NCBI RefSeq assembly: GCF_018531465.1
Contig: NZ_JAHDTF010000002.1
Span: forward strand, 124,001-188,000
DNA length: 64,000 nt
Reading direction: 5' to 3'
From: Sphaerisporangium fuscum
GTDB lineage: Bacteria > Actinomycetota > Actinomycetes > Streptosporangiales > Streptosporangiaceae
The translations under genes were made by a program, and so were the position numbers. Shown here one piece after another: positions 41,534-50,033 of the stretch. Under the pieces are notes generated by a model, which ran no database searches, had not been told where the DNA came from, and saw only the letters and a list, made by a program, of their open reading frames with translations. Position 1 is the first letter of the stretch, and the number at the start of each line of letters is the position of its first letter.

Positions 41534-42364
41534 CTACCAGGACTTGCCGGTGATGCGCTCGTAGGCCTCGATGTAGCGGGCGCGGGTGGCCTCGACGATC
41601 TGTTCGGGGACCTCGGGGGCGGGCTCCTTCTTGTCCCAGCCGGTGCCGGTGGCCCAGTCGCGGACGAACTGCTTGTCGAAGGAGTTCTGCGCGCGCCCCG
41701 GCTCCCACTCGACGGCCGGCCAGAACCGCGAGGAGTCGGAGGTCAGCACCTCGTCGGCCAGCACCAGGCCGCCGTCGGCCGCCCGGCCGAACTCCAGCTT
41801 GGTGTCAGCGATGATCACACCCCGCTCGGCGGCCAGCTCGGCACCGCGCCGGTAGACCTCCAGCGTGACGCGCCGCAGCTCCTCGGCCCCCTCACGCCCC
41901 TCCCGCGCCACCACGTCCTCGAAGGTGATGGACTCGTCGTGCGCGCCCAGCTGGGCCTTCGTGGTCGGCGTGAAGATCGGCTCGGGCAGCTTGGAGCCCT
42001 CCACCAGCCCCGGCGGCAGCTCCACTCCGGAGACCGAGCCGCTCGCCTCGTACTCCTTCAGGCCGCCCCCGGTGAGGTAGCCGCGCGCGATGCACTCGAC
42101 CGGCACCATGTCGAGCCGGCGGCAGCGCACGGCCCGGCCCGCGAACTCCTCGGGCACGTCGGTCGCGGAGATGACGTGGTTGGGCACGACATCGGCGAGC
42201 TGCTCGAACCACCACAGGGACAGCTGGGTGAGGATCTTGCCCTTGTCGGGGATCGGCGTCGGCAGGATCACGTCGTACACCGACACGCGATCGGACGCCA
42301 CGAGGATGATGTCCCCGCGGTCCTCGTAGACCTCCCGCACCTTCCCGGAGTGGAGAAGCTTCAC
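41534..42364 (-). CDS. purC: Phosphoribosylaminoimidazole-succinocarboxamide synthase (SAICAR synthase)
   Basis: A 276-residue enzyme of purine biosynthesis that condenses CAIR with aspartate using ATP. Visible motifs: LHSGKVREVYE (about 4-14, the ATP-binding GKVR(D/E)(V/I)Y signature), VASDRVSVYDVILPTPIPDKG (D-R-x-S-x-(F/Y)-D), ECIARGYLTGGGLKEY, and IIADTKLEFG. Length and order are normal for the PurC/Ade1 family of actinobacteria. Start GTG 42364 with AGGGGGC upstream. It is a housekeeping gene flanked by accessory material; the two LCP/polymer genes end just beyond it. Confidence 0.95.
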   Translation of the reverse strand: MKLLHSGKVREVYEDRGDIILVASDRVSVYDVILPTPIPDKGKILTQLSLWWFEQLADVVPNHVISATDVPEEFAGRAVRCRRLDMVPVECIARGYLTGGGLKEYEASGSVSGVELPPGLVEGSKLPEPIFTPTTKAQLGAHDESITFEDVVAREGREGAEELRRVTLEVYRRGAELAAERGVIIADTKLEFGRAADGGLVLADEVLTSDSSRFWPAVEWEPGRAQNSFDKQFVRDWATGTGWDKKEPAPEVPEQIVEATRARYIEAYERITGKSW

Positions 42365-42513
42365 CCTGCCCCCTGCTCTACGCCCACCGGCACCCTGCCG
42401 CCGCACACAGGCTATCGCCGCGCCCGCCGCCGCCGTTCGGCCCCCCGGCTCGCCGGGTGGTTCTGTCGGAGGCGGCTGATATCGATGCGTCGTCACGATC
42501 TTCCAGACGACTC

Positions 42514-43305
42514 ATGGAGACAGCCGATGGCCACGGTCACCCTGCGGGACGAGACCGCGACATCCTGCGGTACAACCAGGCCAAGGCCCTGCTGAACCAG
42601 CGCGGCTGGACCGACCTGTCCATCGGCCACTGGGACTACGAATGCGGCGGCGACCGCGGCGAGGCCGTCAAGCGGCTGCCCGGCTGGCAGGCGCACTGGG
42701 GGCTGCACGTGACCGGCGACCCCGTCGCGGACCAGTGGGGGACGGCGTCCTTCTGCGGCAGCGAGCAGATCAGGTTCTACCGAGAGGGCCGGGCGCCGGA
42801 TGGCTACGACCACTACGCCGTGGAAGGGGTGCCGCTGACGGAGGTGCCGCCGCTGGTGCTCTCGGAGGTGCTGCGCGACGCCGACCTCGCGGTGGGCGTG
42901 ACCTCGGTGGGGCTCGACCAGCGGGCCACCGGCGGGCACGAGGAGTACTGGCGGTCCTACGGCTTCGGTGAGCTCACCGAGACGGCCGTGACCCGGCGCG
43001 ACGTCCTCGTCCGGCTGCTGCCCCGGCTGAGGATCGCCGACCGCGCGGAGCTGACCGACCGCTTCCTCCGCGTCCGCGGCGACCTTCGGACGTACAAGAT
43101 CCACCTCGGGTCGGGGAACATATTGATGGAGCCGAACGACGCCTACCTGTGCATCGTCCCCGGCCCCGGTCAGGGGCCGGGGTCCGTCTTCCTCCCCTTC
43201 GAAGAGGACGGCGGCATGCTGTCGATCATCCTGTCCAAGGCGTTCCTGCTCGCCGGCGACGCCTCCATCACCGACCCCACGATCACCCGCCAGCTGGGGA
43301 GTTGA
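42514..43305 (+). CDS. C-terminal fragment of a DUF4132 (DUF7737) protein, probably decayed
   Basis: The recognisable protein starts in mid-domain (about residue 22, DILRYNQAKALLNQRGW) and continues through VPPLVLSEVLRDADLAVGV, YWRSYGFGELTETAVTRRD, VRGDLRTYKIHLGSGNILM and a C-terminus LSIILSKAFLLAGD...ITDPTITRQ. This is the C-terminal end of DUF4132 proteins, which are normally about 1000 residues; the N-terminal three quarters are missing. No good start exists: the ATG at 42514 adds about 20 unrelated residues. Another frame begins with ATG 42526 preceded by GGAGA and reads MATVTLRDETATS before running out of frame. The most economical reading is a truncated pseudogene, although an expressed short protein cannot be excluded. 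Confidence 0.55.
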   Translation: METADGHGHPAGRDRDILRYNQAKALLNQRGWTDLSIGHWDYECGGDRGEAVKRLPGWQAHWGLHVTGDPVADQWGTASFCGSEQIRFYREGRAPDGYDHYAVEGVPLTEVPPLVLSEVLRDADLAVGVTSVGLDQRATGGHEEYWRSYGFGELTETAVTRRDVLVRLLPRLRIADRAELTDRFLRVRGDLRTYKIHLGSGNILMEPNDAYLCIVPGPGQGPGSVFLPFEEDGGMLSIILSKAFLLAGDASITDPTITRQLGS

Positions 43306-43316
43306 CGGGCCGGGGG

Positions 43317-43341
43317 CGCGCCCCCTCAACTTGGGGGCGCG
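43317..43341. terminator. Bidirectional hairpin between the DUF4132 fragment and marR-type gene
   Basis: CGCGCCCCC (43317-43325) and GGGGGCGCG (43333-43341) form a perfect 9-bp stem with a 7-base loop. It lies 11 bases after the DUF4132 fragment and overlaps the last codons of the convergent MarR gene, so it can end transcription from both sides. Confidence 0.6.
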
Positions 43342-43799
43342 GCTTCGTCGCGCCAGGCGCGCTGGTGGCGGGCGATCTCGCGGAAGAGGCGCTTGAACTC
43401 GGCGAAGGCGTCCTCGCCGACGGTCTGGGCATGGCGCCGTTCGATCGCCTGGAGGATGGCGTCGGAACGGGTCATCTGGTCGAGCCCCAGCTCGGTGGGG
43501 ACCACCAGCTTGGCGCGCCGGTCGGCGGGGTCCGGGCGGCGTTCGACGTATCCGAGGGCCTCCAGCTCGTCGAGCAGCTTGCCGACGACCTGTTTGTGCT
43601 GGCCGGAGGCGCGGGCGAGATCGGTGGCGCGGCTGCCCTCGGCGTCCAGGTAGGCGAGGACCGCGCCGTGCTGCGGCCGCAGGCCCGGGTGCCCCTGGCG
43701 GGCCAGGGTGTCGAACAGCTCCTCCTGCACGGCGAACAGCAGCCGGCTGGTGAGCACCCCCAGATCGGGATCCGACCGCTTGTGCTCGCTCCGCCGCAC
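43326..43799 (-). CDS. MarR family transcriptional regulator
   Basis: A 157-residue winged-helix regulator. The DNA-binding core is RATDLARASGQHKQVVGKLL (about 57-76) and LEALGYVERRPDPADRRAKL (about 80-99), where the D-x-R wing signature DPADRRAK is typical of MarR. Start GTG 43799 has GGAGG 5 bases upstream. It is divergent from a monooxygenase-like gene, and the 98 bases between contain GTCACC/GGTGAC palindromes that overlap both promoters, so it probably represses both directions until bound by a small, perhaps phenolic, ligand. Confidence 0.88.
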   Translation of the reverse strand: MRRSEHKRSDPDLGVLTSRLLFAVQEELFDTLARQGHPGLRPQHGAVLAYLDAEGSRATDLARASGQHKQVVGKLLDELEALGYVERRPDPADRRAKLVVPTELGLDQMTRSDAILQAIERRHAQTVGEDAFAEFKRLFREIARHQRAWRDEAAPPS

Positions 43800-43813
43800 G
43801 ATCCCTCCAAATG

Positions 43814-43866
43814 GTCACCTTTGGTGACGGTCACCTATCTTGACTATCTACGCAGGTGACTATAAC
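43814..43866. promoter_or_regulatory. MarR operators and promoter of the monooxygenase/serine hydrolase unit
   Basis: Two inverted repeats of the same half-site: GTCACC-TTT-GGTGAC (43814-43828) and a wider pair GTCACC (43830-43835) / GGTGAC (43855-43860). Inside the second is TTGACT (43840-43845), followed after 15 bases by TATAAC (43861-43866), a good -35/-10 pair directed rightwards. Repressor bound to GTCACC half-sites would cover this promoter. Confidence 0.65.
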
Positions 43867-43897
43867 GTCCATCGTGCGACCCGATCAAGGAGATGTG

Positions 43898-44197
43898 ATG
43901 AGCACGACCGTGGAGTTGACCCGTTTCAAGGTGGCGCCCGAGAAGACCGAGGCCATGCTGGCGGCCCGGCCGGGAATGCTGGCGGACTTCCGCGCCGACC
44001 GCGAGGGCTTCCTGGGCGCCCGCCTGGTGCGCCTGCCGGACGACGAGTGGCTGGACGTCGTGGAGTGGCGCTCGGCCGCCGACTTCGCCGCCTCCCGCGC
44101 CAAGGGCGGCAATCTGCCGGGCATCGCCGCGTTCTTCGCCACCATCGACGCGCTGGTCAGCGCCGAGGAAGGCGTCCTGGCCGGCGACGAGGCCTGA
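43898..44197 (+). CDS. Antibiotic-biosynthesis-monooxygenase-like (dimeric alpha+beta barrel) protein
   Basis: A 99-residue protein from ATG 43898 with AAGGAG 7 bases upstream. The layout (strand VELTRFKVAPEKTEAMLAAR, FRADREGFLGARLVRL, then EWLDVVEWRSAADFAA and a final helix) is that of the ABM/EthD-like ferredoxin-fold family, small dimers that oxidise aromatics or only bind ligands. No catalytic residue pattern is diagnostic. It is the first gene after a MarR-controlled promoter, and a serine hydrolase gene follows after 30 bases, so the two are probably co-induced. Confidence 0.7.
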   Translation: MSTTVELTRFKVAPEKTEAMLAARPGMLADFRADREGFLGARLVRLPDDEWLDVVEWRSAADFAASRAKGGNLPGIAAFFATIDALVSAEEGVLAGDEA

Positions 44198-44227
44198 CGA
44201 CCAGCGAGTGATCGACAGGAGAGAAGC

Positions 44228-45373
44228 ATGTCCACCACGACCGAAGTCCTGGGCACCGTCGCCGACGGCTTCGAGAACGTCCGTGAGGAGTTCGCCGCCG
44301 TCGTCGCGGAAGAGGCCGACCCGGGCGCCCAGCTCGCCGCCTACGTCGGCGGACGGCAGGTGGTCGACCTTTGGGCCGGGGACGGCGTCTCCGGCGACTC
44401 GCTCCACGCGCTGTACTCCTCCGGCAAGGGCGCGGCGCACCTCGTCGTGGCACTGCTGGTGCAGGACGGCGTCCTCGACCTCGACCGCCCGGTCGCCGCG
44501 TACTGGCCGGAGTTCGCCGCCGAAGGCAAACACCGGCTCACCCTGCGCGACCTGCTCGCGCACCGCGCCGGGCTGATCGGGATCGAGGGCGGGTTCAGCA
44601 CGGCGGAGCTGGCCGACGACCGCCTGATCGCCCAGCGCCTGGCGGCCCACCGGCCGTACTGGGAGCCGGGGACCGCCTACGGCTACCACGCCTTCGTCAT
44701 CGGCGCGCTGACCGGCGAGGTGGTGCGCCGCGCGACCGGCCGGTCGATCCAGGAGCTGTACGAGGAGCGGGTGCGGGCGCCGTACGACCTCGACTTCCAC
44801 CTGGGGCTGCCCGAGGATCTCGAGCCCCGGTACGTCCAGGCACGGCCGTTGTTCCCGGACGAGCAGGCCCGGCTCGACGCCGGCGCGCCGGCGCCCGACA
44901 GCCTGACCGGCATCGCCTTCAACCTCAATGCGACCCCGCCCACCGATTTGGTGGAGTTCGCCAACACCCGTGCGGTACGCGCCCTCGGCCCCACCTCGTC
45001 GGGAAGCGTGGGGAACGCCCGCGGCCTGGCCAGGATGTACGCCGCGGCCATCAGCGAGGTGGACGGACGGGCCCCGCTGCTCAAGCCCGCCACTCTCGCC
45101 GAGTTCACCAAGGCCCACTCCACGGGCGTCGACCTGGTCACCGGCGAACGCGATCACTTCCTGCTCGGCTTCGAGGCCCAGCACACGCGGTACCCGTTCC
45201 TCGGCGCCGACGCCTTCGGCCACAGCGGCGCGGTGGGCGCCCAGTCGTTCGCCGACCCGCGCAGCGGCGTCGCCTACAGCTACACCCGCCGCCGCTTCTC
45301 CTTCGGCGGAGGCGGCGGCGCCAAGGAGAACCACCGCCTGATCGCAGCCGTCCTCCACGCGACCACCCCCTGA
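44228..45373 (+). CDS. Serine hydrolase, EstB/class C beta-lactamase-like
   Basis: A 381-residue beta-lactamase-superfamily esterase. Nucleophile motif S64-S-G-K67 in YSSGKGAAH, a leucine-rich segment LTLRDLLAHRAGLIG (about 103-117), the second catalytic tyrosine in AYGYHAFVIG (about 151-160, with His instead of the usual Asn two places after Tyr) and H-S-G in FGHSGAVG (about 333-340). No signal peptide, so cytoplasmic esterase/amidase activity is likely. AGAGAAGC precedes the ATG. Downstream of the MarR-regulated small protein, it may detoxify the MarR ligand (inference). Confidence 0.82.
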   Translation: MSTTTEVLGTVADGFENVREEFAAVVAEEADPGAQLAAYVGGRQVVDLWAGDGVSGDSLHALYSSGKGAAHLVVALLVQDGVLDLDRPVAAYWPEFAAEGKHRLTLRDLLAHRAGLIGIEGGFSTAELADDRLIAQRLAAHRPYWEPGTAYGYHAFVIGALTGEVVRRATGRSIQELYEERVRAPYDLDFHLGLPEDLEPRYVQARPLFPDEQARLDAGAPAPDSLTGIAFNLNATPPTDLVEFANTRAVRALGPTSSGSVGNARGLARMYAAAISEVDGRAPLLKPATLAEFTKAHSTGVDLVTGERDHFLLGFEAQHTRYPFLGADAFGHSGAVGAQSFADPRSGVAYSYTRRRFSFGGGGGAKENHRLIAAVLHATTP

Positions 45374-45415
45374 CGACGGTGCACCCGCAAGGTGTTCTGG
45401 TGGATCATCACGTGA

Positions 45416-46450
45416 ATGAAGCTACTTGGGCACATGGTCGTGGTCGCGTTGTCGCTCGCGCTGGCGACCGCCGGGTGTGGCACGGGACGCTCGGAGGCGG
45501 ACGGAGAGCCGTCCTCCTCACCGCAACGCTCCCCTACGGCGACCGTTCACGAAGGGGGCCGAGCCGACGCCGGCGATACGCCGTCCCCCTCGCCGTCGCG
45601 CAGCCGGAAGGCCAGGCGTGAGGGCCGGGGCGACGCGGACGATCGGCCGTCCCCTTCACGGTCGCAGATCTTCATCGCCACCGTGATGAAGAAGGGCCAG
45701 GCCTGGAACGTCCCCAACCCGGGCAGCGGCCCCGGAGACCCGCGACTGACGTCGGCGCTGCTGAAGGAGTTCCCGCCGGCACGGGAGTCACAGATGCTGC
45801 CGGCCGGGGTGGTCGCCCTGCCGGTCATCGACCGCGCCTCGCTCTTCATGCCGATGCGAATGATCAGCAGCAGCATGGTCGGGCCTCGCGCCTGCGACAA
45901 ATGGACCGTGGGACTGGGGAACACCGTCGTCCAGGACTTCAACCACAAAGGCGTCCAGATCGGCCTGAACCTGCTCGAAACGCTCGAAACGCCGAAAGGC
46001 GGCGTCCTGACACGGCAGCCCGACGCGGAACGGATGTTCGATTCCCTCAGGGAGGACGCCGAGAGGGGCCGGCACAAGCTGAGCCGCAAGGCATCCCCGG
46101 AGGATCGGCTGACCTTCGGCGAAACCATCATCACCGGCCCCACCGAGATGCTGAACAGCCTGGTGGACACGAGCGAGATGCCATCCTGCGGCCACCTGAC
46201 GGGTGACGATGACGAAAAGGGAGCCATCGAGCCGTTCCCCGTGCCGTCCCTCGGCGCACAAGCGTTCGCCTTCCGGGTGACCGGCAGCCGGGAGCCGGTC
46301 GGGCAGTGGGTGGAAGTGGTGCGGACTCCCCGCTACCTGATCGAGCTCAGGATCCCTGCCCGGTCCCCGGCCCCTCGCACCGACCCCGCGGAACTCCTCC
46401 CGCAGATCGCCCAAGCCGCCTACAGCAGAGCCGAGGAGGCCCTCCGGTAG
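45416..46450 (+). CDS. Predicted secreted lipoprotein, unknown function
   Basis: A 344-residue protein with a signal peptide (VVVALSLALATAGC, lipobox cysteine at about 21), then a 60-residue Ser/Pro/Arg linker with two repeats (GGRADAGDTPSPSPSRSRKA / EGRGDADDRPSPSRS) and a soluble domain from about 85. The soluble part contains ACDKWTVGLGNTVVQDF and DTSEMPSCGHLTGD (two cysteines that may pair) and resembles no family recognised here. It should sit on the outer membrane face. Start ATG 45416 has no strong ribosome site. It ends 83 bases before a convergent beta-propeller gene. Confidence 0.65.
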   Translation: MKLLGHMVVVALSLALATAGCGTGRSEADGEPSSSPQRSPTATVHEGGRADAGDTPSPSPSRSRKARREGRGDADDRPSPSRSQIFIATVMKKGQAWNVPNPGSGPGDPRLTSALLKEFPPARESQMLPAGVVALPVIDRASLFMPMRMISSSMVGPRACDKWTVGLGNTVVQDFNHKGVQIGLNLLETLETPKGGVLTRQPDAERMFDSLREDAERGRHKLSRKASPEDRLTFGETIITGPTEMLNSLVDTSEMPSCGHLTGDDDEKGAIEPFPVPSLGAQAFAFRVTGSREPVGQWVEVVRTPRYLIELRIPARSPAPRTDPAELLPQIAQAAYSRAEEALR

Positions 46451-46533
46451 CCGACGCGGGCGGGCTGCGGTCGGCCGTCCTGGTCGCCGCCGCGGTCGCG
46501 GTGGCCGGCGTGGCGGTCGCGCTGACGCTGCCC

Positions 46534-47475
46534 TCAGAGGGCGAGGACGTAGCCGCCCACCGAGGACGGGATGACGAAGCTGTCGAGCCGCTGTAGCCCG
46601 CCTGTCGCGCGGTTCAGGCGGTACCACGTGTGCGTCCTGCGGTCCTCGCCGCCCATCCGGCGGTCGGCGCGAGTCAGGACGTCGATGTGGCCGGCCCTGT
46701 CCCATCGCGCCCGCAGCGGGACTTCGCCCTTGGCGAGCCGGATGGGGACGGTGCTCTTCTTGCCGGTGGCCATGTTGCGAACGAGCACGCTGTTCCGGGT
46801 GGAGCCGCCGTCGTTCGCCTTGGTGCCGGCCACGGTGACGCCGTCGGGGCCGAGGTCGCCCCGGAGGTAGACCGACCGCCGCACCTTCACCGACCAGGTG
46901 CCGGTCGAATAGATCACCGCCGTGCGGTTGTCGCCGGCCAGCATCCGCCTGCCGTCCGGGCTGAACCCCCAGGACTGGTACCCCCGGGGCAGGGTGAAGA
47001 TCTTCCCCGTGGCCGTGTCGACGACCCGGTCGACCTCCCATTCGGAGGTCTCCACACCGCGCATGCTGACGAACCGGCCACCAGGGGAGATGGTCAAGGT
47101 GGTCATCTGGAGGTCGTCCGGCCACTTCACCGCGGGGATCCGGCGCGCCCTGCCAGTGGCGGCCTCCCAGATCATGAGCACGCCGTCGCTCTGCCGGAAG
47201 TACGCGACCTGGGCGCCGTCCTGGGAGACCTCGATGACCGCGTTCGCGACGTACTCGTCGTCCGCCACGCTCCTGCGGGCGTCGGGGAGGGCGAGGACGC
47301 GGCCGTCGCTCAGCCAGAGCTTCCACGGGCCGCACGGCTGCCGGCCGCCGTCGTGCTGCAGGCAGGAACCGAGCCCGGCGTAGCGGACCACCGGCTTGGC
47401 CGAGGCGGCCTCGGCATGGGGGGTGGTCATGGACGTGGCGGCCATCACTGCGGCGAGCATTACCCGGAACGGCAT
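46534..47475 (-). CDS. Secreted WD40/TolB-like beta-propeller protein
   Basis: A 313-residue protein from ATG 47475; an N-terminal signal peptide MPFRVMLAAVMAATSMTTP with an Ala-rich cleavage region (EAASA) is visible. The mature part shows repeated blade signatures: VIEVSQDGAQVAYFRQSDG, LTISPGGRFVSMRG and GFSPDGRRMLAGDNRTAVI, each followed by a D-x-A-T-G turn (EAATGRA, DTATGKI, NMATGKK). This is a TolB/WD40-type propeller, normally a protein- or glycan-binding scaffold. It is the convergent neighbour of the lipoprotein gene. Function unknown. Confidence 0.72.
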   Translation of the reverse strand: MPFRVMLAAVMAATSMTTPHAEAASAKPVVRYAGLGSCLQHDGGRQPCGPWKLWLSDGRVLALPDARRSVADDEYVANAVIEVSQDGAQVAYFRQSDGVLMIWEAATGRARRIPAVKWPDDLQMTTLTISPGGRFVSMRGVETSEWEVDRVVDTATGKIFTLPRGYQSWGFSPDGRRMLAGDNRTAVIYSTGTWSVKVRRSVYLRGDLGPDGVTVAGTKANDGGSTRNSVLVRNMATGKKSTVPIRLAKGEVPLRARWDRAGHIDVLTRADRRMGGEDRRTHTWYRLNRATGGLQRLDSFVIPSSVGGYVLAL

Positions 47476-47770
47476 TCCGGCATCTTCGCACAAAGCACTC
47501 GGCATGCAAGATCTCGAATATGTGGCCGGCTATCCGGCGTCGGCGAGGGTCCGCATGGTCTCTCGCGGCACCTGTGGCGCCTGGAGAGGGAAGCTCGGGC
47601 ACGAATATCAGGGCGTCCCACAATACGGCGGCCGATGTGGGGTATACCCCAAGCACCCCTCCGGCGAAATGTCCGTTTTGCCCTTTTGGCGAAACCGGGG
47701 GGGCGGTAGCATGCCTCGGCAACGTAACGGTAAAGATAGGTCGGCAGCTGTATATGGAAGGAGCACGTTC
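47476..47770. other. Leader/promoter region of the sugar-nucleotide dehydrogenase gene
   Basis: 295 bases without a convincing gene. TTTTGG (47684-47689) and TAGCAT (47707-47712) are spaced 17 bases and could be the promoter. A GTAACGGTAAAGATAGG stretch follows, and AAGGAG (47757-47762) serves the GTG at 47771. No riboswitch class was recognised. Confidence 0.4.
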
Positions 47771-49090
47771 GTGTCCTATCGCCTGACGGTCATCGGGACC
47801 GGATACCTGGGTGCCACGCACGCGGCGTGCATGGCCGCCCTCGGCTTCCAGGTGCTCGGCCTGGACGTCGATCCGGTGAAGATCGCCCGGTTGCAGGCCG
47901 GTGAACTCCCCATCCACGAACCGGGGCTCGAGCAGCTGCTGCGAAGCGGGCTCGACTCCGGCAGGCTCCGCTTCACCACCTCCTACGAAGAGGCCGCCGA
48001 GTTCGGCGACGTCCACTTCGTCTGCGTCGGCACGCCGCAGAAGAAGAACGAGTACGCCGCGGACGTCTCCTACCTCGACGCGGTCGTCGAGTCCCTGGCC
48101 CCGCACCTCACCCGCGGCTGCCTGGTCGTCGGCAAGTCGACCGTGCCCGTGGGCACCGCCCAGCGCCTGGCCGACAAGATCGTACGACTGGCCCCCGCCG
48201 GCGAGCTGGTGGAGCTGGCCTGGAACCCCGAGTTCCTGCGCGAGGGCTTCGCCGTGCAGGACACGATGCACCCCGACCGCATCGTCCTCGGCGTCATGTC
48301 CGACAAGGCCGAGAAGATCATGCGGGAAATCTACGAACCCATGCTGTCGGAGGGCACGCCGCTGGTGATCACCGACTATCCGACCGCCGAAATGGTCAAG
48401 GTCGCCGCCAACGCCTTCCTCGCCACCAAGATCTCATTCATCAACGCCATGGCGGAGGTGTGCGAGGCCGCGCACGCCGACGTCAAGGACCTGTCGCTCG
48501 CGCTGTCGTTCGACGAGCGCATCGGCGGCCGTTTCCTCAACCCCGGCCTCGGTTTCGGCGGCGGCTGCCTGCCCAAGGACATCCGGGCGTTCATGGCCCG
48601 CGCGGGCGAGCTCGGCGCCGACCAGGCGCTCACGTTCCTGCGCGAGGTCGACGCCATCAACATGCGCCGCCGGGCCCGCATGGTGGACCTCGCCCGCGAG
48701 CTCGCCGGCGGTTCCTTCCGGGGCTGCACGGTCGGCGTCCTCGGCGCCGCGTTCAAGCCCAACTCCGACGACATCCGCGACTCCCCCGCCCTCGACGTGG
48801 CGGTGAAGATCCGCGAGCAGGGCGGCAAGGTCACCGTCTACGACCCGGTGGCCCTCGACAACGTGCGCAGGGCCCACCCGAACCTGGACTACGGCGCTTC
48901 CGCCCTGGAGGCCGCCCGCGACGCGCACGTCGTGCTGCTGCTCACCGAGTGGCAGGAGTTCATCGACCTCGACCCCGAGAAGCTCGGCGAGGTCGTGGCC
49001 ACCCGCAAGATCGTGGACGGCCGCAACGCTCTCGACGCCGAGGTCTGGCGCGCCGCCGGATGGCACTACCGCGCCCTCGGCCGTCCCTGA
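47771..49090 (+). CDS. UDP-glucose/GDP-mannose 6-dehydrogenase
   Basis: A 439-residue NAD-dependent enzyme that oxidises a nucleotide hexose twice to the uronate (UDP-glucuronate or GDP-mannuronate). The N-terminal Rossmann fold starts VIGTGYLGATHAACMA (about 7-22), the second signature is VGKSTVPVGTA (about 125-135), the catalytic cysteine is C266 in GFGGGCLPKDIRA, and the C-terminal NAD domain has LGAAFKPNSDDIRDSPA (about 324-340). Start GTG 47771 with AAGGAG 8 bases upstream; an upstream in-frame extension is not coding-like. It probably supplies a uronic acid donor for the surface glycans encoded in this window. A large nested hairpin follows. Confidence 0.9.
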   Translation: MSYRLTVIGTGYLGATHAACMAALGFQVLGLDVDPVKIARLQAGELPIHEPGLEQLLRSGLDSGRLRFTTSYEEAAEFGDVHFVCVGTPQKKNEYAADVSYLDAVVESLAPHLTRGCLVVGKSTVPVGTAQRLADKIVRLAPAGELVELAWNPEFLREGFAVQDTMHPDRIVLGVMSDKAEKIMREIYEPMLSEGTPLVITDYPTAEMVKVAANAFLATKISFINAMAEVCEAAHADVKDLSLALSFDERIGGRFLNPGLGFGGGCLPKDIRAFMARAGELGADQALTFLREVDAINMRRRARMVDLARELAGGSFRGCTVGVLGAAFKPNSDDIRDSPALDVAVKIREQGGKVTVYDPVALDNVRRAHPNLDYGASALEAARDAHVVLLLTEWQEFIDLDPEKLGEVVATRKIVDGRNALDAEVWRAAGWHYRALGRP

Positions 49091-49098
49091 TCGACCTC

Positions 49099-49149
49099 CG
49101 GCCGGCGCCGGTCGCCACGGGCTTCAGCCCGGGGCACCGGCGCCGGCCG
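49099..49149 (+). terminator. Nested hairpin terminator after the dehydrogenase gene
   Basis: A perfect 14-bp stem CGGCCGGCGCCGGT (49099-49112) / ACCGGCGCCGGCCG (49136-49149) encloses a second hairpin CGGGCT (49118-49123) / AGCCCG (49126-49131). It starts 9 bases after the stop codon. Confidence 0.8.
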
Positions 49150-49201
49150 ATGACTTCATGTGCTCCACCATAGTGGCCACGGTTCCGCAACTCGCTATAG
49201 C

Positions 49202-49218
49202 ATTCCATAATCCGGAAT
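49202..49218. promoter_or_regulatory. IclR-type operator, site 1 (in front of iclR-type gene)
   Basis: ATTCCA-N5-CGGAAT, a 17-bp palindrome (ATTCC/GGAAT arms), 16 bases before the regulator ATG. It has the same form and spacing as sites at 50034, 63442 and 63593, so it is read as the regulator's own binding site (autoregulation, inference). Confidence 0.6.
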
Positions 49219-49233
49219 ATGCGAGGGAGACAC

Positions 49234-49983
49234 ATGGGTGAGTCACCGGTGGGGAGCGTCGACCGCGCCCTGCTGATCCTGCAGGAGATCAGCAGGCACA
49301 GCCGCGGGGTGACCCTGGACGAGCTGTCCACCCGGCTCGGACTGCCCAAGAGCTCGCTGCACCGCCTGCTCGGCGCGCTGAAGCACCGCGGGTTCGCCGC
49401 GCAGCCCGAGCCGAGCGGCCCCTACTTCCTGGGCAGCGAGATGCTGGCCACGGCCTTCAGGTTCTACGACACCATGGACCTGCGCACCCTCGTCCATCCT
49501 CTCCTGCTCCGGCTGTCGGACAAGTTCGAGGAGACCCTCCACATGGCGACGCTCGACGGCGGGGAGGTCGTCTACCTGGACAAGGTGGAGGCGGTGCGGT
49601 CGATCACCATGACCTCGGTCGTGGGCGGCCGCAACGCGGCGCACTGCACGGGGGTCGGCAAGGCACTACTGGCCTGGACGTACCCGACGGACGAGGCGAT
49701 CAAGGCGTGGGCGGAGCGATACGGCCCGCTCGCCTCTCGCACCCGCAACACGATCACGAGCCCCGCCAAGCTGGCCGCGCACCTGGCCCAGGTCAGGCAG
49801 CGCGGCTACGCGACGGACCTGGAGGAGAACGAGACCGGCGTGCGCTGCGTGGCGGTCCCCGTCTTCATGGGCAAGACGGTCCCCGTCGCGGCGCTGAGCC
49901 TGACGGCGCTGAAGGACCGCATGCCGCCCGCCAGGACGGAAGAGCTCGGGTACGCCCTGCGAGAGGCCGTCACCGAGGTGTGA
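49234..49983 (+). CDS. IclR family transcriptional regulator of the adjacent catabolic locus
   Basis: A 249-residue regulator. The N-terminal winged helix is SVDRALLILQEISRHS (about 8-23) with LDELSTRLGLPKSSLHRLLG (about 29-48); the C-terminal effector domain has FEETLHMATLDGGEVVYLDK, CTGVGKALLAW (about 137-147) and RGYATDLEENETGVRCVAVP (about 185-204), the classic IclR ligand-domain signature. GAGGGAGA precedes the ATG at 49234 (ATG 49219 is also in frame). It is transcribed towards the SMP-30 lactonase gene. Matching 17-bp palindromes before itself, the lactonase, the long leftward operon and the right-edge gene indicate it controls the whole locus, with a sugar acid or lactone as a likely effector (inference). 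Confidence 0.9.
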   Translation: MGESPVGSVDRALLILQEISRHSRGVTLDELSTRLGLPKSSLHRLLGALKHRGFAAQPEPSGPYFLGSEMLATAFRFYDTMDLRTLVHPLLLRLSDKFEETLHMATLDGGEVVYLDKVEAVRSITMTSVVGGRNAAHCTGVGKALLAWTYPTDEAIKAWAERYGPLASRTRNTITSPAKLAAHLAQVRQRGYATDLEENETGVRCVAVPVFMGKTVPVAALSLTALKDRMPPARTEELGYALREAVTEV

Positions 49984-50033
49984 GCCCGTTCGTCACCACC
50001 TGCCGGTGACATCCGAAGTATTCGCGGAATTCG

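Noticed and set aside
47476..47770. Riboswitch (for example c-di-AMP type) before the sugar-nucleotide dehydrogenase gene
   Set aside because: No consensus core could be matched; the stretch is treated as an ordinary promoter region.
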